A DNA stretch of 64,000 nt from Piscicola geometra (GCA_943735955.1 CALSEQ010000018.1:29419-93418), one strand, 5' to 3'; positions 1-13,256 are shown, counted from the stretch's first letter. The notes: generated by a model not told the origin, from the sequence alone. Made by a program: numbers and translations.

Positions 1-987
1 GTTCTCGACGTGTGCCGCAAGGAAGCGGAGAGCTGCGACTGCCTGCAGGGCTTCCAGATTGCCCACTCGCTCGGCGGTGGCACGGGCTCCGGCATGGGCA
101 CCCTGCTCATCTCGAAGCTGCGCGAGGAGTACCCCGACCGCATCATGATGACCTTCTCCATCATTCCGTCGCCCAAGGTGTCCGACACGGTCGTCGAGCC
201 GTACAACACGACGCTCTCCGTGCACCAGCTGGTCGAAAACTCTGACGAATCGATGTGCATCGATAATGAGGCTTTGTACGATATTTGTTTTCGTACTCTG
301 AAGTTGACAACGCCCACGTTCGGCGATTTGAATCACTTGGTGTCCGCTGTGATGTCTGGCGTCACGTGCTGCCTCCGCTTCCCTGGCCAGCTGAACTCGG
401 ATCTCCGCAAGCTGGCGGTGAACCTGGTGCCGTTCCCGCGCCTGCACTTCTTCATGATGGGCTTCGCCCCGCTGACGAGCCGCGGCTCGCAGCAGTACCG
501 TGGCCTGTCGGTGCCGGAGCTGACGCAGCAGATGTTCGACGCGAAGAACATGATGCAGGCCGCAGACCCGCGCCACGGTCGCTACCTGACGGCGTCCGCG
601 CTCTTCCGCGGCCGCATGTCGACCAAGGAGATTGACGAGCAGATGCTCAACGTGCAGAACAAGAACTCGTCCTACTTCATTGAGTGGATCCCGAACAACA
701 TCAAGTCCTCCATCTGCGACATCCCGCCCAAGGGCCTCAAGATGGCTGTGACCTTCATTGGCAACAACACCTGCATCCAGGAGATGTTCCGTCGCGTGGG
801 CGAGCAGTTCACTGCCATGTTCCGCCGCAAGGCCTTCTTGCACTGGTACACGGGTGAGGGCATGGACGAGATGGAGTTCACCGAGGCAGAGTCGAACATG
901 AACGATCTTGTGTCCGAGTACCAGCAGTACCAGGATGCGACGGTCGAGGAGGAGGGTGAGTTCGATGAGGAGGGTGAGCAGTACTGA
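1..987 (+). CDS. beta-tubulin, 5'-truncated by the window edge
   Basis: Reading frame 1 is open from the first base to a TGA at 985-987 and matches the last 328 codons of the full beta-tubulin genes in this window. It contains the tubulin signature loop GGGTGSG, the NEALYD segment and the acidic tail ending in GEQY. The start codon lies to the left of the window, so the true gene should be 443 codons. Nothing suggests a defect in the visible part. Confidence 0.96.
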   Translation, partial: VLDVCRKEAESCDCLQGFQIAHSLGGGTGSGMGTLLISKLREEYPDRIMMTFSIIPSPKVSDTVVEPYNTTLSVHQLVENSDESMCIDNEALYDICFRTLKLTTPTFGDLNHLVSAVMSGVTCCLRFPGQLNSDLRKLAVNLVPFPRLHFFMMGFAPLTSRGSQQYRGLSVPELTQQMFDAKNMMQAADPRHGRYLTASALFRGRMSTKEIDEQMLNVQNKNSSYFIEWIPNNIKSSICDIPPKGLKMAVTFIGNNTCIQEMFRRVGEQFTAMFRRKAFLHWYTGEGMDEMEFTEAESNMNDLVSEYQQYQDATVEEEGEFDEEGEQY

Positions 988-1744
988 GCGGGCGGGGGGG
1001 ATGTAAGGACGAATCCCAAAGGATGTGGTGACGGAGGATAGGAGGGGACGCGAAGGTGAAATGGGAATGGATCAGGGTGCGGGGCGAGGGTGGAGGAAAA
1101 GGAGTGAGGTGCACGGCGCTTTCTATTCGCGCCCGGGCACGTTATGTCTGCTCGCCTGTTTCTTCTCCTTCCCTTTCTTCTGTTCTATTCTGTCACTTCT
1201 CCTTTTGTTCGCCTTCTACTTTATTTTTATTTCTGTACCCTTGTTTCTTTTTTTTTCCGCTATAACTGGCTCGCCTCTTTTCTGCGACTTCTGTCTTTTT
1301 CCAGGGACACTGCGGTGGCGGGAGGTGGAAGGAATGTCGGGAAGTGAGTGGAGAGGGATCGAGGAAGCACGCACACACACACGCCGCACTTCTCACACAT
1401 GAGATGTACAGATCCAGTGGAGCGTAGCGGAAAGGGGGCTTGGTGAAGGGAGTATAATGTGGGAAAACACGAGCGCGTCGGATCACCGAGCGCGACTGTG
1501 GTGCCCGCTGTGTCTTGCCGACAATGCGCGGGTTATTTTGTTGTTGTTTCTTGAGGATCTGTCTCATTAGGTCCAAGTGCGTGTATGTTTTTCTTTCTTT
1601 TTCTTTTCTCTATCTTTTTTTTTTGTTTTGGTTGTGTTTTTTGCTTATTCGTCCATGCTGTTCGTCTGGACAGAATTCTAGCTAGGCTTTCGAGCTCTCC
1701 ATTTTCTTCAAACCAACACACAAAAAAAAACCAAATCCAAAACC
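988..1744 (+). promoter_or_regulatory. beta-to-alpha intergenic spacer with trans-splice acceptor
   Basis: The 757-bp spacer holds the beta 3' untranslated region and the alpha 5' untranslated region. A long pyrimidine-rich stretch (about 1585-1660) precedes an AG at 1672-1673 that is a likely spliced-leader acceptor, giving an alpha leader of about 70 nt rich in A and C. Equivalent spacers lie at 4826-5582, 8664-9419, 12501-13256, 16338-17093, 20173-20927, 24009-24764 and 32008-32762. No conventional RNA polymerase II promoter is recognisable, as expected for trypanosome polycistronic units. Other pyrimidine tracts (about 1150-1260) may serve polyadenylation coupling. Confidence 0.7.
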
Positions 1745-3100
1745 ATGCGTGAGGCGATCTGCATCCACATTGGCCAGGCTGGCTGCCAGGTCGGTAACGC
1801 GTGCTGGGAACTGTTCTGTCTTGAGCACGGCATCCAGCCGGACGGCGCAATGCCGTCAGACAAGACGATCGGCGTGGAGGACGACGCGTTCAACACCTTC
1901 TTCTCGGAGACTGGCGCTGGCAAGCACGTGCCACGCGCGGTCTTCCTGGACCTGGAGCCGACGGTGGTGGACGAGATCCGCACCGGGACGTACCGCCAAC
2001 TGTTCCACCCCGAGCAGCTGATCTCCGGCAAGGAGGACGCGGCTAACAACTACGCTCGCGGCCACTACACCATCGGCAAGGAGATCGTGGACCTGTGCCT
2101 CGACCGCATCCGCAAGCTCGCGGACAACTGCACCGGCCTGCAGGGCTTCCTCGTGTACCACGCCGTGGGCGGCGGCACGGGCTCCGGCCTCGGCGCGCTG
2201 CTGCTTGAGCGCCTCTCCGTGGACTACGGCAAGAAGTCCAAACTCGGCTACACAGTCTATCCGTCCCCGCAGGTGTCCACGGCGGTGGTGGAGCCCTACA
2301 ACTCTGTGCTCTCCACGCACTCGCTGCTTGAGCACACCGATGTTGCGGCAATGCTGGATAATGAGGCAATTTATGACCTGACTCGACGCAATCTCGACAT
2401 TGAGCGCCCGACGTACACGAACCTGAACCGCCTCATCGCTCAGGTGGTCTCGTCGCTGACGGCGTCGCTCCGCTTCGACGGCGCGCTGAACGTGGACCTG
2501 ACGGAGTTCCAGACCAACTTGGTGCCGTACCCGCGCATCCACTTCGTGCTCACGAGCTACGCACCGGTGATCTCAGCGGAGAAGGCGTACCACGAGCAGC
2601 TGTCCGTGTCGGAGATCTCAAACGCGGTCTTCGAGCCGGCGTCAATGATGACCAAGTGCGACCCGCGCCACGGCAAGTACATGGCGTGCTGCCTCATGTA
2701 CCGCGGCGACGTGGTGCCGAAGGACGTGAACGCCGCGGTTGCGACAATCAAGACGAAGCGCACGATCCAGTTCGTCGACTGGTCCCCCACTGGCTTCAAG
2801 TGCGGCATCAACTACCAGCCGCCCACGGTGGTGCCCGGCGGCGACCTGGCCAAGGTGCAGCGCGCCGTGTGCATGATCGCGAACTCGACGGCCATCGCCG
2901 AGGTGTTTGCGCGCATCGACCACAAGTTTGACCTTATGTACAGCAAGCGTGCCTTCGTCCACTGGTACGTCGGCGAGGGTATGGAGGAAGGCGAGTTCTC
3001 CGAGGCCCGCGAAGACCTTGCCGCGCTCGAGAAGGACTACGAGGAGGTCGGCGCCGAGTCCGGTGACATGGAAGGCGAGGAGGACGTAGAGGAGTACTAG
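1745..3100 (+). CDS. alpha-tubulin, copy 1
   Basis: This encodes 451 residues, the usual alpha-tubulin length. Alpha-tubulin pairs with beta-tubulin to form microtubules of the subpellicular corset, spindle and flagellum. The protein starts [13 protein letters not shown], carries the nucleotide-binding loop GGGTGSG near residue 142 and the alpha-specific catalytic Glu region near residue 254 ([13 protein letters not shown]). It has Lys at residue 40 in the segment SDKTIG, the acetylation site in trypanosomes and other eukaryotes. The tail is acidic and ends EEY, allowing detyrosination. The start ATG is preceded by an A/C-rich leader. Codon use is strongly GC-ending except for a patch near codons 198-216. 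Alpha-to-beta spacing is 393 bp downstream. Confidence 0.98.
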   Translation: MREAICIHIGQAGCQVGNACWELFCLEHGIQPDGAMPSDKTIGVEDDAFNTFFSETGAGKHVPRAVFLDLEPTVVDEIRTGTYRQLFHPEQLISGKEDAANNYARGHYTIGKEIVDLCLDRIRKLADNCTGLQGFLVYHAVGGGTGSGLGALLLERLSVDYGKKSKLGYTVYPSPQVSTAVVEPYNSVLSTHSLLEHTDVAAMLDNEAIYDLTRRNLDIERPTYTNLNRLIAQVVSSLTASLRFDGALNVDLTEFQTNLVPYPRIHFVLTSYAPVISAEKAYHEQLSVSEISNAVFEPASMMTKCDPRHGKYMACCLMYRGDVVPKDVNAAVATIKTKRTIQFVDWSPTGFKCGINYQPPTVVPGGDLAKVQRAVCMIANSTAIAEVFARIDHKFDLMYSKRAFVHWYVGEGMEEGEFSEAREDLAALEKDYEEVGAESGDMEGEEDVEEY

Positions 3101-3353
3101 GCGCCTCATGGGGATAAAGAGCGGCCGGGGCGCGCTCCCTGAGCCGTTTCGGGATTTGGGGATGTTTTTTTTCTGTACTTCTTTATGTTAAGGTTTTTTT
3201 TGTTCGTTACTCTTCAACGCTTCCTCTTTGTGTGCTTGTCTGTGCGTGCGCGCTCTCGCCTTCTTGTCTTCTTTGTTCCTGTGCTCTTGATGTCTCGAGA
3301 TGTCATTGTTGTTGTTGTTGTCTTTCTTTCTTTCTTTAATTTTTTGTCTCTTA

Positions 3354-3385
<32 letters not shown>

Positions 3386-3493
3386 CAACGCCCCAACGCC
3401 AACCCCGCTCGCCAGCAACAAGTGAGTCAAACAGAGAAGGCGCTATTACAAGAATCTTTCTTACCTTAAATAAATCATTCATTATCATCGAAA
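3101..3493 (+). promoter_or_regulatory. alpha-to-beta intergenic spacer with trans-splice acceptor and TA repeat
   Basis: The 393-bp spacer contains T-rich tracts, a GTT repeat, a TTTC repeat and a TA microsatellite (3354-3386), followed by CCCCGCTCGCCAG whose AG at 3414-3415 is a plausible spliced-leader acceptor for beta-tubulin. Equivalent spacers are at 6939-7331, 10776-11168, 14613-15005, 18450-18840, 22284-22676 and 26121-26511. The copies at 18450 and 26121 are 2 bp shorter because of one fewer TA unit. No further gene is visible in it. Confidence 0.65.
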
Positions 3494-4825
3494 ATGCGTG
3501 AAATCGTGTGTGTTCAGGCCGGCCAATGCGGCAACCAGATCGGCTCAAAGTTCTGGGAGGTGATCAGCGACGAGCACGGCGTGGACCCGACCGGCACGTA
3601 CCAGGGCGACTCGGACCTTCAGTTGGAGCGCATCAACGTGTACTTTGACGAGGCGACAGGCGGCCGCTACGTGCCCCGCGCCGTGCTGATCGACCTGGAG
3701 CCCGGCACGATGGACTCGGTGCGCGCCGGACCGTACGGCCAGATCTTCCGCCCAGACAACTTCATCTTTGGCCAGTCGGGCGCCGGCAACAACTGGGCCA
3801 AGGGCCACTACACGGAGGGCGCGGAGCTCATCGACTCCGTTCTCGACGTGTGCCGCAAGGAAGCGGAGAGCTGCGACTGCCTGCAGGGCTTCCAGATTGC
3901 CCACTCGCTCGGCGGTGGCACGGGCTCCGGCATGGGCACCCTGCTCATCTCGAAGCTGCGCGAGGAGTACCCCGACCGCATCATGATGACCTTCTCCATC
4001 ATTCCGTCGCCCAAGGTGTCCGACACGGTCGTCGAGCCGTACAACACGACGCTCTCCGTGCACCAGCTGGTCGAAAACTCTGACGAATCGATGTGCATCG
4101 ATAATGAGGCTTTGTACGATATTTGTTTTCGTACTCTGAAGTTGACAACGCCCACGTTCGGCGATTTGAATCACTTGGTGTCCGCTGTGATGTCTGGCGT
4201 CACGTGCTGCCTCCGCTTCCCTGGCCAGCTGAACTCGGATCTCCGCAAGCTGGCGGTGAACCTGGTGCCGTTCCCGCGCCTGCACTTCTTCATGATGGGC
4301 TTCGCCCCGCTGACGAGCCGCGGCTCGCAGCAGTACCGTGGCCTGTCGGTGCCGGAGCTGACGCAGCAGATGTTCGACGCGAAGAACATGATGCAGGCCG
4401 CAGACCCGCGCCACGGTCGCTACCTGACGGCGTCCGCGCTCTTCCGCGGCCGCATGTCGACCAAGGAGATTGACGAGCAGATGCTCAACGTGCAGAACAA
4501 GAACTCGTCCTACTTCATTGAGTGGATCCCGAACAACATCAAGTCCTCCATCTGCGACATCCCGCCCAAGGGCCTCAAGATGGCTGTGACCTTCATTGGC
4601 AACAACACCTGCATCCAGGAGATGTTCCGTCGCGTGGGCGAGCAGTTCACTGCCATGTTCCGCCGCAAGGCCTTCTTGCACTGGTACACGGGTGAGGGCA
4701 TGGACGAGATGGAGTTCACCGAGGCAGAGTCGAACATGAACGATCTTGTGTCCGAGTACCAGCAGTACCAGGATGCGACGGTCGAGGAGGAGGGTGAGTT
4801 CGATGAGGAGGGTGAGCAGTACTGA
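3494..4825 (+). CDS. beta-tubulin, copy 1
   Basis: This encodes 443 residues. Beta-tubulin binds the exchangeable GTP of the heterodimer at the microtubule plus end. It begins [17 protein letters not shown]; residues 1-4 (MREI) are the autoregulation tetrapeptide position known in other eukaryotes. The loop GGGTGSG lies near residue 138, and the tail is glutamate-rich and ends GEQY, giving a C-terminal tyrosine. The family is very well conserved and the identification is certain. The internal codon segment around 4108-4170 is markedly AT-rich compared with the rest of the gene and contains the sequence used as an insertion site by the retrotransposon in the terminal copy. Confidence 0.98.
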   Translation: MREIVCVQAGQCGNQIGSKFWEVISDEHGVDPTGTYQGDSDLQLERINVYFDEATGGRYVPRAVLIDLEPGTMDSVRAGPYGQIFRPDNFIFGQSGAGNNWAKGHYTEGAELIDSVLDVCRKEAESCDCLQGFQIAHSLGGGTGSGMGTLLISKLREEYPDRIMMTFSIIPSPKVSDTVVEPYNTTLSVHQLVENSDESMCIDNEALYDICFRTLKLTTPTFGDLNHLVSAVMSGVTCCLRFPGQLNSDLRKLAVNLVPFPRLHFFMMGFAPLTSRGSQQYRGLSVPELTQQMFDAKNMMQAADPRHGRYLTASALFRGRMSTKEIDEQMLNVQNKNSSYFIEWIPNNIKSSICDIPPKGLKMAVTFIGNNTCIQEMFRRVGEQFTAMFRRKAFLHWYTGEGMDEMEFTEAESNMNDLVSEYQQYQDATVEEEGEFDEEGEQY

Positions 4826-5582
4826 GCGGGCGGGGGGGATGTAAGGACGAATCCCAAAGGATGTGGTGACGGAGGATAGGAGGGGACGCGAAGGTGAAAT
4901 GGGAATGGATCAGGGTGCGGGGCGAGGGTGGAGGAAAAGGAGTGAGGTGCACGGCGCTTTCTATTCGCGCCCGGGCACGTTATGTCTGCTCGCCTGTTTC
5001 TTCTCCTTCCCTTTCTTCTGTTCTATTCTGTCACTTCTCCTTTTGTTCGCCTTCTACTTTATTTTTATTTCTGTACCCTTGTTTCTTTTTTTTTCCGCTA
5101 TAACTGGCTCGCCTCTTTTCTGCGACTTCTGTCTTTTTCCAGGGACACTGCGGTGGCGGGAGGTGGAAGGAATGTCGGGAAGTGAGTGGAGAGGGATCGA
5201 GGAAGCACGCACACACACACGCCGCACTTCTCACACATGAGATGTACAGATCCAGTGGAGCGTAGCGGAAAGGGGGCTTGGTGAAGGGAGTATAATGTGG
5301 GAAAACACGAGCGCGTCGGATCACCGAGCGCGACTGTGGTGCCCGCTGTGTCTTGCCGACAATGCGCGGGTTATTTTGTTGTTGTTTCTTGAGGATCTGT
5401 CTCATTAGGTCCAAGTGCGTGTATGTTTTTCTTTCTTTTTCTTTTCTCTATCTTTTTTTTTTGTTTTGGTTGTGTTTTTTGCTTATTCGTCCATGCTGTT
5501 CGTCTGGACAGAATTCTAGCTAGGCTTTCGAGCTCTCCATTTTCTTCAAACCAACACACAAAAAAAAACCAAATCCAAAACC

Positions 5583-6938
5583 ATGCGTGAGGCGATCTGC
5601 ATCCACATTGGCCAGGCTGGCTGCCAGGTCGGTAACGCGTGCTGGGAACTGTTCTGTCTTGAGCACGGCATCCAGCCGGACGGCGCAATGCCGTCAGACA
5701 AGACGATCGGCGTGGAGGACGACGCGTTCAACACCTTCTTCTCGGAGACTGGCGCTGGCAAGCACGTGCCACGCGCGGTCTTCCTGGACCTGGAGCCGAC
5801 GGTGGTGGACGAGATCCGCACCGGGACGTACCGCCAACTGTTCCACCCCGAGCAGCTGATCTCCGGCAAGGAGGACGCGGCTAACAACTACGCTCGCGGC
5901 CACTACACCATCGGCAAGGAGATCGTGGACCTGTGCCTCGACCGCATCCGCAAGCTCGCGGACAACTGCACCGGCCTGCAGGGCTTCCTCGTGTACCACG
6001 CCGTGGGCGGCGGCACGGGCTCCGGCCTCGGCGCGCTGCTGCTTGAGCGCCTCTCCGTGGACTACGGCAAGAAGTCCAAACTCGGCTACACAGTCTATCC
6101 GTCCCCGCAGGTGTCCACGGCGGTGGTGGAGCCCTACAACTCTGTGCTCTCCACGCACTCGCTGCTTGAGCACACCGATGTTGCGGCAATGCTGGATAAT
6201 GAGGCAATTTATGACCTGACTCGACGCAATCTCGACATTGAGCGCCCGACGTACACGAACCTGAACCGCCTCATCGCTCAGGTGGTCTCGTCGCTGACGG
6301 CGTCGCTCCGCTTCGACGGCGCGCTGAACGTGGACCTGACGGAGTTCCAGACCAACTTGGTGCCGTACCCGCGCATCCACTTCGTGCTCACGAGCTACGC
6401 ACCGGTGATCTCAGCGGAGAAGGCGTACCACGAGCAGCTGTCCGTGTCGGAGATCTCAAACGCGGTCTTCGAGCCGGCGTCAATGATGACCAAGTGCGAC
6501 CCGCGCCACGGCAAGTACATGGCGTGCTGCCTCATGTACCGCGGCGACGTGGTGCCGAAGGACGTGAACGCCGCGGTTGCGACAATCAAGACGAAGCGCA
6601 CGATCCAGTTCGTCGACTGGTCCCCCACTGGCTTCAAGTGCGGCATCAACTACCAGCCGCCCACGGTGGTGCCCGGCGGCGACCTGGCCAAGGTGCAGCG
6701 CGCCGTGTGCATGATCGCGAACTCGACGGCCATCGCCGAGGTGTTTGCGCGCATCGACCACAAGTTTGACCTTATGTACAGCAAGCGTGCCTTCGTCCAC
6801 TGGTACGTCGGCGAGGGTATGGAGGAAGGCGAGTTCTCCGAGGCCCGCGAAGACCTTGCCGCGCTCGAGAAGGACTACGAGGAGGTCGGCGCCGAGTCCG
6901 GTGACATGGAAGGCGAGGAGGACGTAGAGGAGTACTAG
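5583..6938 (+). CDS. alpha-tubulin, copy 2
   Basis: The 451-residue product is identical to copy 1. It sits 757 bp after beta copy 1, with the same A/C-rich leader before the ATG. No lesion was seen. Confidence 0.98.
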   Translation: MREAICIHIGQAGCQVGNACWELFCLEHGIQPDGAMPSDKTIGVEDDAFNTFFSETGAGKHVPRAVFLDLEPTVVDEIRTGTYRQLFHPEQLISGKEDAANNYARGHYTIGKEIVDLCLDRIRKLADNCTGLQGFLVYHAVGGGTGSGLGALLLERLSVDYGKKSKLGYTVYPSPQVSTAVVEPYNSVLSTHSLLEHTDVAAMLDNEAIYDLTRRNLDIERPTYTNLNRLIAQVVSSLTASLRFDGALNVDLTEFQTNLVPYPRIHFVLTSYAPVISAEKAYHEQLSVSEISNAVFEPASMMTKCDPRHGKYMACCLMYRGDVVPKDVNAAVATIKTKRTIQFVDWSPTGFKCGINYQPPTVVPGGDLAKVQRAVCMIANSTAIAEVFARIDHKFDLMYSKRAFVHWYVGEGMEEGEFSEAREDLAALEKDYEEVGAESGDMEGEEDVEEY

Positions 6939-7191
6939 GCGCCTCATGGGGATAAAGAGCGGCCGGGGCGCGCTCCCTGAGCCGTTTCGGGATTTGGGGA
7001 TGTTTTTTTTCTGTACTTCTTTATGTTAAGGTTTTTTTTGTTCGTTACTCTTCAACGCTTCCTCTTTGTGTGCTTGTCTGTGCGTGCGCGCTCTCGCCTT
7101 CTTGTCTTCTTTGTTCCTGTGCTCTTGATGTCTCGAGATGTCATTGTTGTTGTTGTTGTCTTTCTTTCTTTCTTTAATTTTTTGTCTCTTA

Positions 7192-7223
<32 letters not shown>

Positions 7224-7331
7224 CAACGCCCCAACGCCAACCCCGCTCGCCAGCAACAAGTGAGTCAAACAGAGAAGGCGCTATTACAAGAATCTTTCTT
7301 ACCTTAAATAAATCATTCATTATCATCGAAA

Positions 7332-8663
7332 ATGCGTGAAATCGTGTGTGTTCAGGCCGGCCAATGCGGCAACCAGATCGGCTCAAAGTTCTGGGAGGTG
7401 ATCAGCGACGAGCACGGCGTGGACCCGACCGGCACGTACCAGGGCGACTCGGACCTTCAGTTGGAGCGCATCAACGTGTACTTTGACGAGGCGACAGGCG
7501 GCCGCTACGTGCCCCGCGCCGTGCTGATCGACCTGGAGCCCGGCACGATGGACTCGGTGCGCGCCGGACCGTACGGCCAGATCTTCCGCCCAGACAACTT
7601 CATCTTTGGCCAGTCGGGCGCCGGCAACAACTGGGCCAAGGGCCACTACACGGAGGGCGCGGAGCTCATCGACTCCGTTCTCGACGTGTGCCGCAAGGAA
7701 GCGGAGAGCTGCGACTGCCTGCAGGGCTTCCAGATTGCCCACTCGCTCGGCGGTGGCACGGGCTCCGGCATGGGCACCCTGCTCATCTCGAAGCTGCGCG
7801 AGGAGTACCCCGACCGCATCATGATGACCTTCTCCATCATTCCGTCGCCCAAGGTGTCCGACACGGTCGTCGAGCCGTACAACACGACGCTCTCCGTGCA
7901 CCAGCTGGTCGAAAACTCTGACGAATCGATGTGCATCGATAATGAGGCTTTGTACGATATTTGTTTTCGTACTCTGAAGTTGACAACGCCCACGTTCGGC
8001 GATTTGAATCACTTGGTGTCCGCTGTGATGTCTGGCGTCACGTGCTGCCTCCGCTTCCCTGGCCAGCTGAACTCGGATCTCCGCAAGCTGGCGGTGAACC
8101 TGGTGCCGTTCCCGCGCCTGCACTTCTTCATGATGGGCTTCGCCCCGCTGACGAGCCGCGGCTCGCAGCAGTACCGTGGCCTGTCGGTGCCGGAGCTGAC
8201 GCAGCAGATGTTCGACGCGAAGAACATGATGCAGGCCGCAGACCCGCGCCACGGTCGCTACCTGACGGCGTCCGCGCTCTTCCGCGGCCGCATGTCGACC
8301 AAGGAGATTGACGAGCAGATGCTCAACGTGCAGAACAAGAACTCGTCCTACTTCATTGAGTGGATCCCGAACAACATCAAGTCCTCCATCTGCGACATCC
8401 CGCCCAAGGGCCTCAAGATGGCTGTGACCTTCATTGGCAACAACACCTGCATCCAGGAGATGTTCCGTCGCGTGGGCGAGCAGTTCACTGCCATGTTCCG
8501 CCGCAAGGCCTTCTTGCACTGGTACACGGGTGAGGGCATGGACGAGATGGAGTTCACCGAGGCAGAGTCGAACATGAACGATCTTGTGTCCGAGTACCAG
8601 CAGTACCAGGATGCGACGGTCGAGGAGGAGGGTGAGTTCGATGAGGAGGGTGAGCAGTACTGA
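7332..8663 (+). CDS. beta-tubulin, copy 2
   Basis: An intact 443-residue beta-tubulin, identical in protein sequence to copy 1, 393 bp downstream of alpha copy 2. Confidence 0.98.
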   Translation: MREIVCVQAGQCGNQIGSKFWEVISDEHGVDPTGTYQGDSDLQLERINVYFDEATGGRYVPRAVLIDLEPGTMDSVRAGPYGQIFRPDNFIFGQSGAGNNWAKGHYTEGAELIDSVLDVCRKEAESCDCLQGFQIAHSLGGGTGSGMGTLLISKLREEYPDRIMMTFSIIPSPKVSDTVVEPYNTTLSVHQLVENSDESMCIDNEALYDICFRTLKLTTPTFGDLNHLVSAVMSGVTCCLRFPGQLNSDLRKLAVNLVPFPRLHFFMMGFAPLTSRGSQQYRGLSVPELTQQMFDAKNMMQAADPRHGRYLTASALFRGRMSTKEIDEQMLNVQNKNSSYFIEWIPNNIKSSICDIPPKGLKMAVTFIGNNTCIQEMFRRVGEQFTAMFRRKAFLHWYTGEGMDEMEFTEAESNMNDLVSEYQQYQDATVEEEGEFDEEGEQY

Positions 8664-9419
8664 GCGGGCGGGGGGGATGTAAGGACGAATCCCAAAGGAT
8701 GTGGTGACGGAGGATAGGAGGGGACGCGAAGGTGAAATGGGAATGGATCAGGGTGCGGGGCGAGGGTGGAGGAAAAGGAGTGAGGTGCACGGCGCTTTCT
8801 ATTCGCGCCCGGGCACGTTATGTCTGCTCGCCTGTTTCTTCTCCTTCCCTTTCTTCTGTTCTATTCTGTCACTTCTCCTTTTGTTCGCCTTCTACTTTAT
8901 TTTTATTTCTGTACCCTTGTTTCTTTTTTTTTCCGCTATAACTGGCTCGCCTCTTTTCTGCGACTTCTGTCTTTTTCCAGGGACACTGCGGTGGCGGGAG
9001 GTGGAAGGAATGTCGGGAAGTGAGTGGAGAGGGATCGAGGAAGCACGCACACACACACGCCGCACTTCTCACACATGAGATGTACAGATCCAGTGGAGCG
9101 TAGCGGAAAGGGGGCTTGGTGAAGGGAGTATAATGTGGGAAAACACGAGCGCGTCGGATCACCGAGCGCGACTGTGGTGCCCGCTGTGTCTTGCCGACAA
9201 TGCGCGGGTTATTTTGTTGTTGTTTCTTGAGGATCTGTCTCATTAGGTCCAAGTGCGTGTATGTTTTTCTTTCTTTTTCTTTTCTCTATCTTTTTTTTTG
9301 TTTTGGTTGTGTTTTTTGCTTATTCGTCCATGCTGTTCGTCTGGACAGAATTCTAGCTAGGCTTTCGAGCTCTCCATTTTCTTCAAACCAACACACAAAA
9401 AAAAACCAAATCCAAAACC

Positions 9420-10775
9420 ATGCGTGAGGCGATCTGCATCCACATTGGCCAGGCTGGCTGCCAGGTCGGTAACGCGTGCTGGGAACTGTTCTGTCTTGAG
9501 CACGGCATCCAGCCGGACGGCGCAATGCCGTCAGACAAGACGATCGGCGTGGAGGACGACGCGTTCAACACCTTCTTCTCGGAGACTGGCGCTGGCAAGC
9601 ACGTGCCACGCGCGGTCTTCCTGGACCTGGAGCCGACGGTGGTGGACGAGATCCGCACCGGGACGTACCGCCAACTGTTCCACCCCGAGCAGCTGATCTC
9701 CGGCAAGGAGGACGCGGCTAACAACTACGCTCGCGGCCACTACACCATCGGCAAGGAGATCGTGGACCTGTGCCTCGACCGCATCCGCAAGCTCGCGGAC
9801 AACTGCACCGGCCTGCAGGGCTTCCTCGTGTACCACGCCGTGGGCGGCGGCACGGGCTCCGGCCTCGGCGCGCTGCTGCTTGAGCGCCTCTCCGTGGACT
9901 ACGGCAAGAAGTCCAAACTCGGCTACACAGTCTATCCGTCCCCGCAGGTGTCCACGGCGGTGGTGGAGCCCTACAACTCTGTGCTCTCCACGCACTCGCT
10001 GCTTGAGCACACCGATGTTGCGGCAATGCTGGATAATGAGGCAATTTATGACCTGACTCGACGCAATCTCGACATTGAGCGCCCGACGTACACGAACCTG
10101 AACCGCCTCATCGCTCAGGTGGTCTCGTCGCTGACGGCGTCGCTCCGCTTCGACGGCGCGCTGAACGTGGACCTGACGGAGTTCCAGACCAACTTGGTGC
10201 CGTACCCGCGCATCCACTTCGTGCTCACGAGCTACGCACCGGTGATCTCAGCGGAGAAGGCGTACCACGAGCAGCTGTCCGTGTCGGAGATCTCAAACGC
10301 GGTCTTCGAGCCGGCGTCAATGATGACCAAGTGCGACCCGCGCCACGGCAAGTACATGGCGTGCTGCCTCATGTACCGCGGCGACGTGGTGCCGAAGGAC
10401 GTGAACGCCGCGGTTGCGACAATCAAGACGAAGCGCACGATCCAGTTCGTCGACTGGTCCCCCACTGGCTTCAAGTGCGGCATCAACTACCAGCCGCCCA
10501 CGGTGGTGCCCGGCGGCGACCTGGCCAAGGTGCAGCGCGCCGTGTGCATGATCGCGAACTCGACGGCCATCGCCGAGGTGTTTGCGCGCATCGACCACAA
10601 GTTTGACCTTATGTACAGCAAGCGTGCCTTCGTCCACTGGTACGTCGGCGAGGGTATGGAGGAAGGCGAGTTCTCCGAGGCCCGCGAAGACCTTGCCGCG
10701 CTCGAGAAGGACTACGAGGAGGTCGGGGCCGAGTCCGGTGACATGGAAGGCGAGGAGGACGTAGAGGAGTACTAG
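9420..10775 (+). CDS. alpha-tubulin, copy 3
   Basis: An intact 451-residue alpha-tubulin with the same protein sequence as the other copies. It carries a private silent change: the Gly codon near 10728 is GGG instead of GGC. This is the only base difference I noticed among the intact alpha coding regions and it can serve as a copy marker. Confidence 0.98.
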   Translation: MREAICIHIGQAGCQVGNACWELFCLEHGIQPDGAMPSDKTIGVEDDAFNTFFSETGAGKHVPRAVFLDLEPTVVDEIRTGTYRQLFHPEQLISGKEDAANNYARGHYTIGKEIVDLCLDRIRKLADNCTGLQGFLVYHAVGGGTGSGLGALLLERLSVDYGKKSKLGYTVYPSPQVSTAVVEPYNSVLSTHSLLEHTDVAAMLDNEAIYDLTRRNLDIERPTYTNLNRLIAQVVSSLTASLRFDGALNVDLTEFQTNLVPYPRIHFVLTSYAPVISAEKAYHEQLSVSEISNAVFEPASMMTKCDPRHGKYMACCLMYRGDVVPKDVNAAVATIKTKRTIQFVDWSPTGFKCGINYQPPTVVPGGDLAKVQRAVCMIANSTAIAEVFARIDHKFDLMYSKRAFVHWYVGEGMEEGEFSEAREDLAALEKDYEEVGAESGDMEGEEDVEEY

Positions 10776-11028
10776 GCGCCTCATGGGGATAAAGAGCGGC
10801 CGGGGCGCGCTCCCTGAGCCGTTTCGGGATTTGGGGATGTTTTTTTTCTGTACTTCTTTATGTTAAGGTTTTTTTTGTTCGTTACTCTTCAACGCTTCCT
10901 CTTTGTGTGCTTGTCTGTGCGTGCGCGCTCTCGCCTTCTTGTCTTCTTTGTTCCTGTGCTCTTGATGTCTCGAGATGTCATTGTTGTTGTTGTTGTCTTT
11001 CTTTCTTTCTTTAATTTTTTGTCTCTTA

Positions 11029-11060
<32 letters not shown>

Positions 11061-11168
11061 CAACGCCCCAACGCCAACCCCGCTCGCCAGCAACAAGTGA
11101 GTCAAACAGAGAAGGCGCTATTACAAGAATCTTTCTTACCTTAAATAAATCATTCATTATCATCGAAA

Positions 11169-12500
11169 ATGCGTGAAATCGTGTGTGTTCAGGCCGGCCA
11201 ATGCGGCAACCAGATCGGCTCAAAGTTCTGGGAGGTGATCAGCGACGAGCACGGCGTGGACCCGACCGGCACGTACCAGGGCGACTCGGACCTTCAGTTG
11301 GAGCGCATCAACGTGTACTTTGACGAGGCGACAGGCGGCCGCTACGTGCCCCGCGCCGTGCTGATCGACCTGGAGCCCGGCACGATGGACTCGGTGCGCG
11401 CCGGACCGTACGGCCAGATCTTCCGCCCAGACAACTTCATCTTTGGCCAGTCGGGCGCCGGCAACAACTGGGCCAAGGGCCACTACACGGAGGGCGCGGA
11501 GCTCATCGACTCCGTTCTCGACGTGTGCCGCAAGGAAGCGGAGAGCTGCGACTGCCTGCAGGGCTTCCAGATTGCCCACTCGCTCGGCGGTGGCACGGGC
11601 TCCGGCATGGGCACCCTGCTCATCTCGAAGCTGCGCGAGGAGTACCCCGACCGCATCATGATGACCTTCTCCATCATTCCGTCGCCCAAGGTGTCCGACA
11701 CGGTCGTCGAGCCGTACAACACGACGCTCTCCGTGCACCAGCTGGTCGAAAACTCTGACGAATCGATGTGCATCGATAATGAGGCTTTGTACGATATTTG
11801 TTTTCGTACTCTGAAGTTGACAACGCCCACGTTCGGCGATTTGAATCACTTGGTGTCCGCTGTGATGTCTGGCGTCACGTGCTGCCTCCGCTTCCCTGGC
11901 CAGCTGAACTCGGATCTCCGCAAGCTGGCGGTGAACCTGGTGCCGTTCCCGCGCCTGCACTTCTTCATGATGGGCTTCGCCCCGCTGACGAGCCGCGGCT
12001 CGCAGCAGTACCGTGGCCTGTCGGTGCCGGAGCTGACGCAGCAGATGTTCGACGCGAAGAACATGATGCAGGCCGCAGACCCGCGCCACGGTCGCTACCT
12101 GACGGCGTCCGCGCTCTTCCGCGGCCGCATGTCGACCAAGGAGATTGACGAGCAGATGCTCAACGTGCAGAACAAGAACTCGTCCTACTTCATTGAGTGG
12201 ATCCCGAACAACATCAAGTCCTCCATCTGCGACATCCCGCCCAAGGGCCTCAAGATGGCTGTGACCTTCATTGGCAACAACACCTGCATCCAGGAGATGT
12301 TCCGTCGCGTGGGCGAGCAGTTCACTGCCATGTTCCGCCGCAAGGCCTTCTTGCACTGGTACACGGGTGAGGGCATGGACGAGATGGAGTTCACCGAGGC
12401 AGAGTCGAACATGAACGATCTTGTGTCCGAGTACCAGCAGTACCAGGATGCGACGGTCGAGGAGGAGGGTGAGTTCGATGAGGAGGGTGAGCAGTACTGA
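11169..12500 (+). CDS. beta-tubulin, copy 3
   Basis: An intact 443-residue beta-tubulin. Its 3' spacer (from 12501) is the first in the window to show the second spacer haplotype: CTGTCTGCTCTCC in place of CTGTTTCTTCTCC, and TTTATGTACCC in place of TTTCTGTACCC. Confidence 0.98.
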   Translation: MREIVCVQAGQCGNQIGSKFWEVISDEHGVDPTGTYQGDSDLQLERINVYFDEATGGRYVPRAVLIDLEPGTMDSVRAGPYGQIFRPDNFIFGQSGAGNNWAKGHYTEGAELIDSVLDVCRKEAESCDCLQGFQIAHSLGGGTGSGMGTLLISKLREEYPDRIMMTFSIIPSPKVSDTVVEPYNTTLSVHQLVENSDESMCIDNEALYDICFRTLKLTTPTFGDLNHLVSAVMSGVTCCLRFPGQLNSDLRKLAVNLVPFPRLHFFMMGFAPLTSRGSQQYRGLSVPELTQQMFDAKNMMQAADPRHGRYLTASALFRGRMSTKEIDEQMLNVQNKNSSYFIEWIPNNIKSSICDIPPKGLKMAVTFIGNNTCIQEMFRRVGEQFTAMFRRKAFLHWYTGEGMDEMEFTEAESNMNDLVSEYQQYQDATVEEEGEFDEEGEQY

Positions 12501-13256
12501 GCGGGCGGGGGGGATGTAAGGACGAATCCCAAAGGATGTGGTGACGGAGGATAGGAGGGGACGCGAAGGTGAAATGGGAATGGATCAGGGTGCGGGGCGA
12601 GGGTGGAGGAAAAGGAGTGAGGTGCACGGCGCTTTCTATTCGCGCCCGGGCACGTTATGTCTGCTCGCCTGTCTGCTCTCCTTCCCTTTCTTCTGTTCTA
12701 TTCTGTCACTTCTCCTTTTGTTCGCCTTCTACTTTATTTTTATTTATGTACCCTTGTTTCTTTTTTTTTCCGCTATAACTGGCTCGCCTCTTTTCTGCGA
12801 CTTCTGTCTTTTTCCAGGGACACTGCGGTGGCGGGAGGTGGAAGGAATGTCGGGAAGTGAGTGGAGAGGGATCGAGGAAGCACGCACACACACACGCCGC
12901 ACTTCTCACACATGAGATGTACAGATCCAGTGGAGCGTAGCGGAAAGGGGGCTTGGTGAAGGGAGTATAATGTGGGAAAACACGAGCGCGTCGGATCACC
13001 GAGCGCGACTGTGGTGCCCGCTGTGTCTTGCCGACAATGCGCGGGTTATTTTGTTGTTGTTTCTTGAGGATCTGTCTCATTAGGTCCAAGTGCGTGTATG
13101 TTTTTCTTTCTTTTTCTTTTCTCTGTCTTTTTTTTTGTTTTGGTTGTGTTTTTTGCTTATTCGTCCATGCTGTTCGTCTGGACAGAATTCTAGCTAGGCT
13201 TTCGAGCTCTCCATTTTCTTCAAACCAACACACAAAAAAAAACCAAATCCAAAACC

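Noticed and set aside
3354..3386. TA repeats considered as CRISPR-like or origin-like arrays
   Set aside because: They are simple dinucleotide microsatellites without spacers, common in AT-rich trypanosome intergenic regions.
3545..4681. Long open frames on the - strand opposite each beta-tubulin gene (378 codons), and a similar 228-codon frame opposite alpha
   Set aside because: They arise from the strong GC-ending codon bias of the tubulins, have compositions full of Val, His, Arg and Leu, and recur wherever the tubulin genes do.
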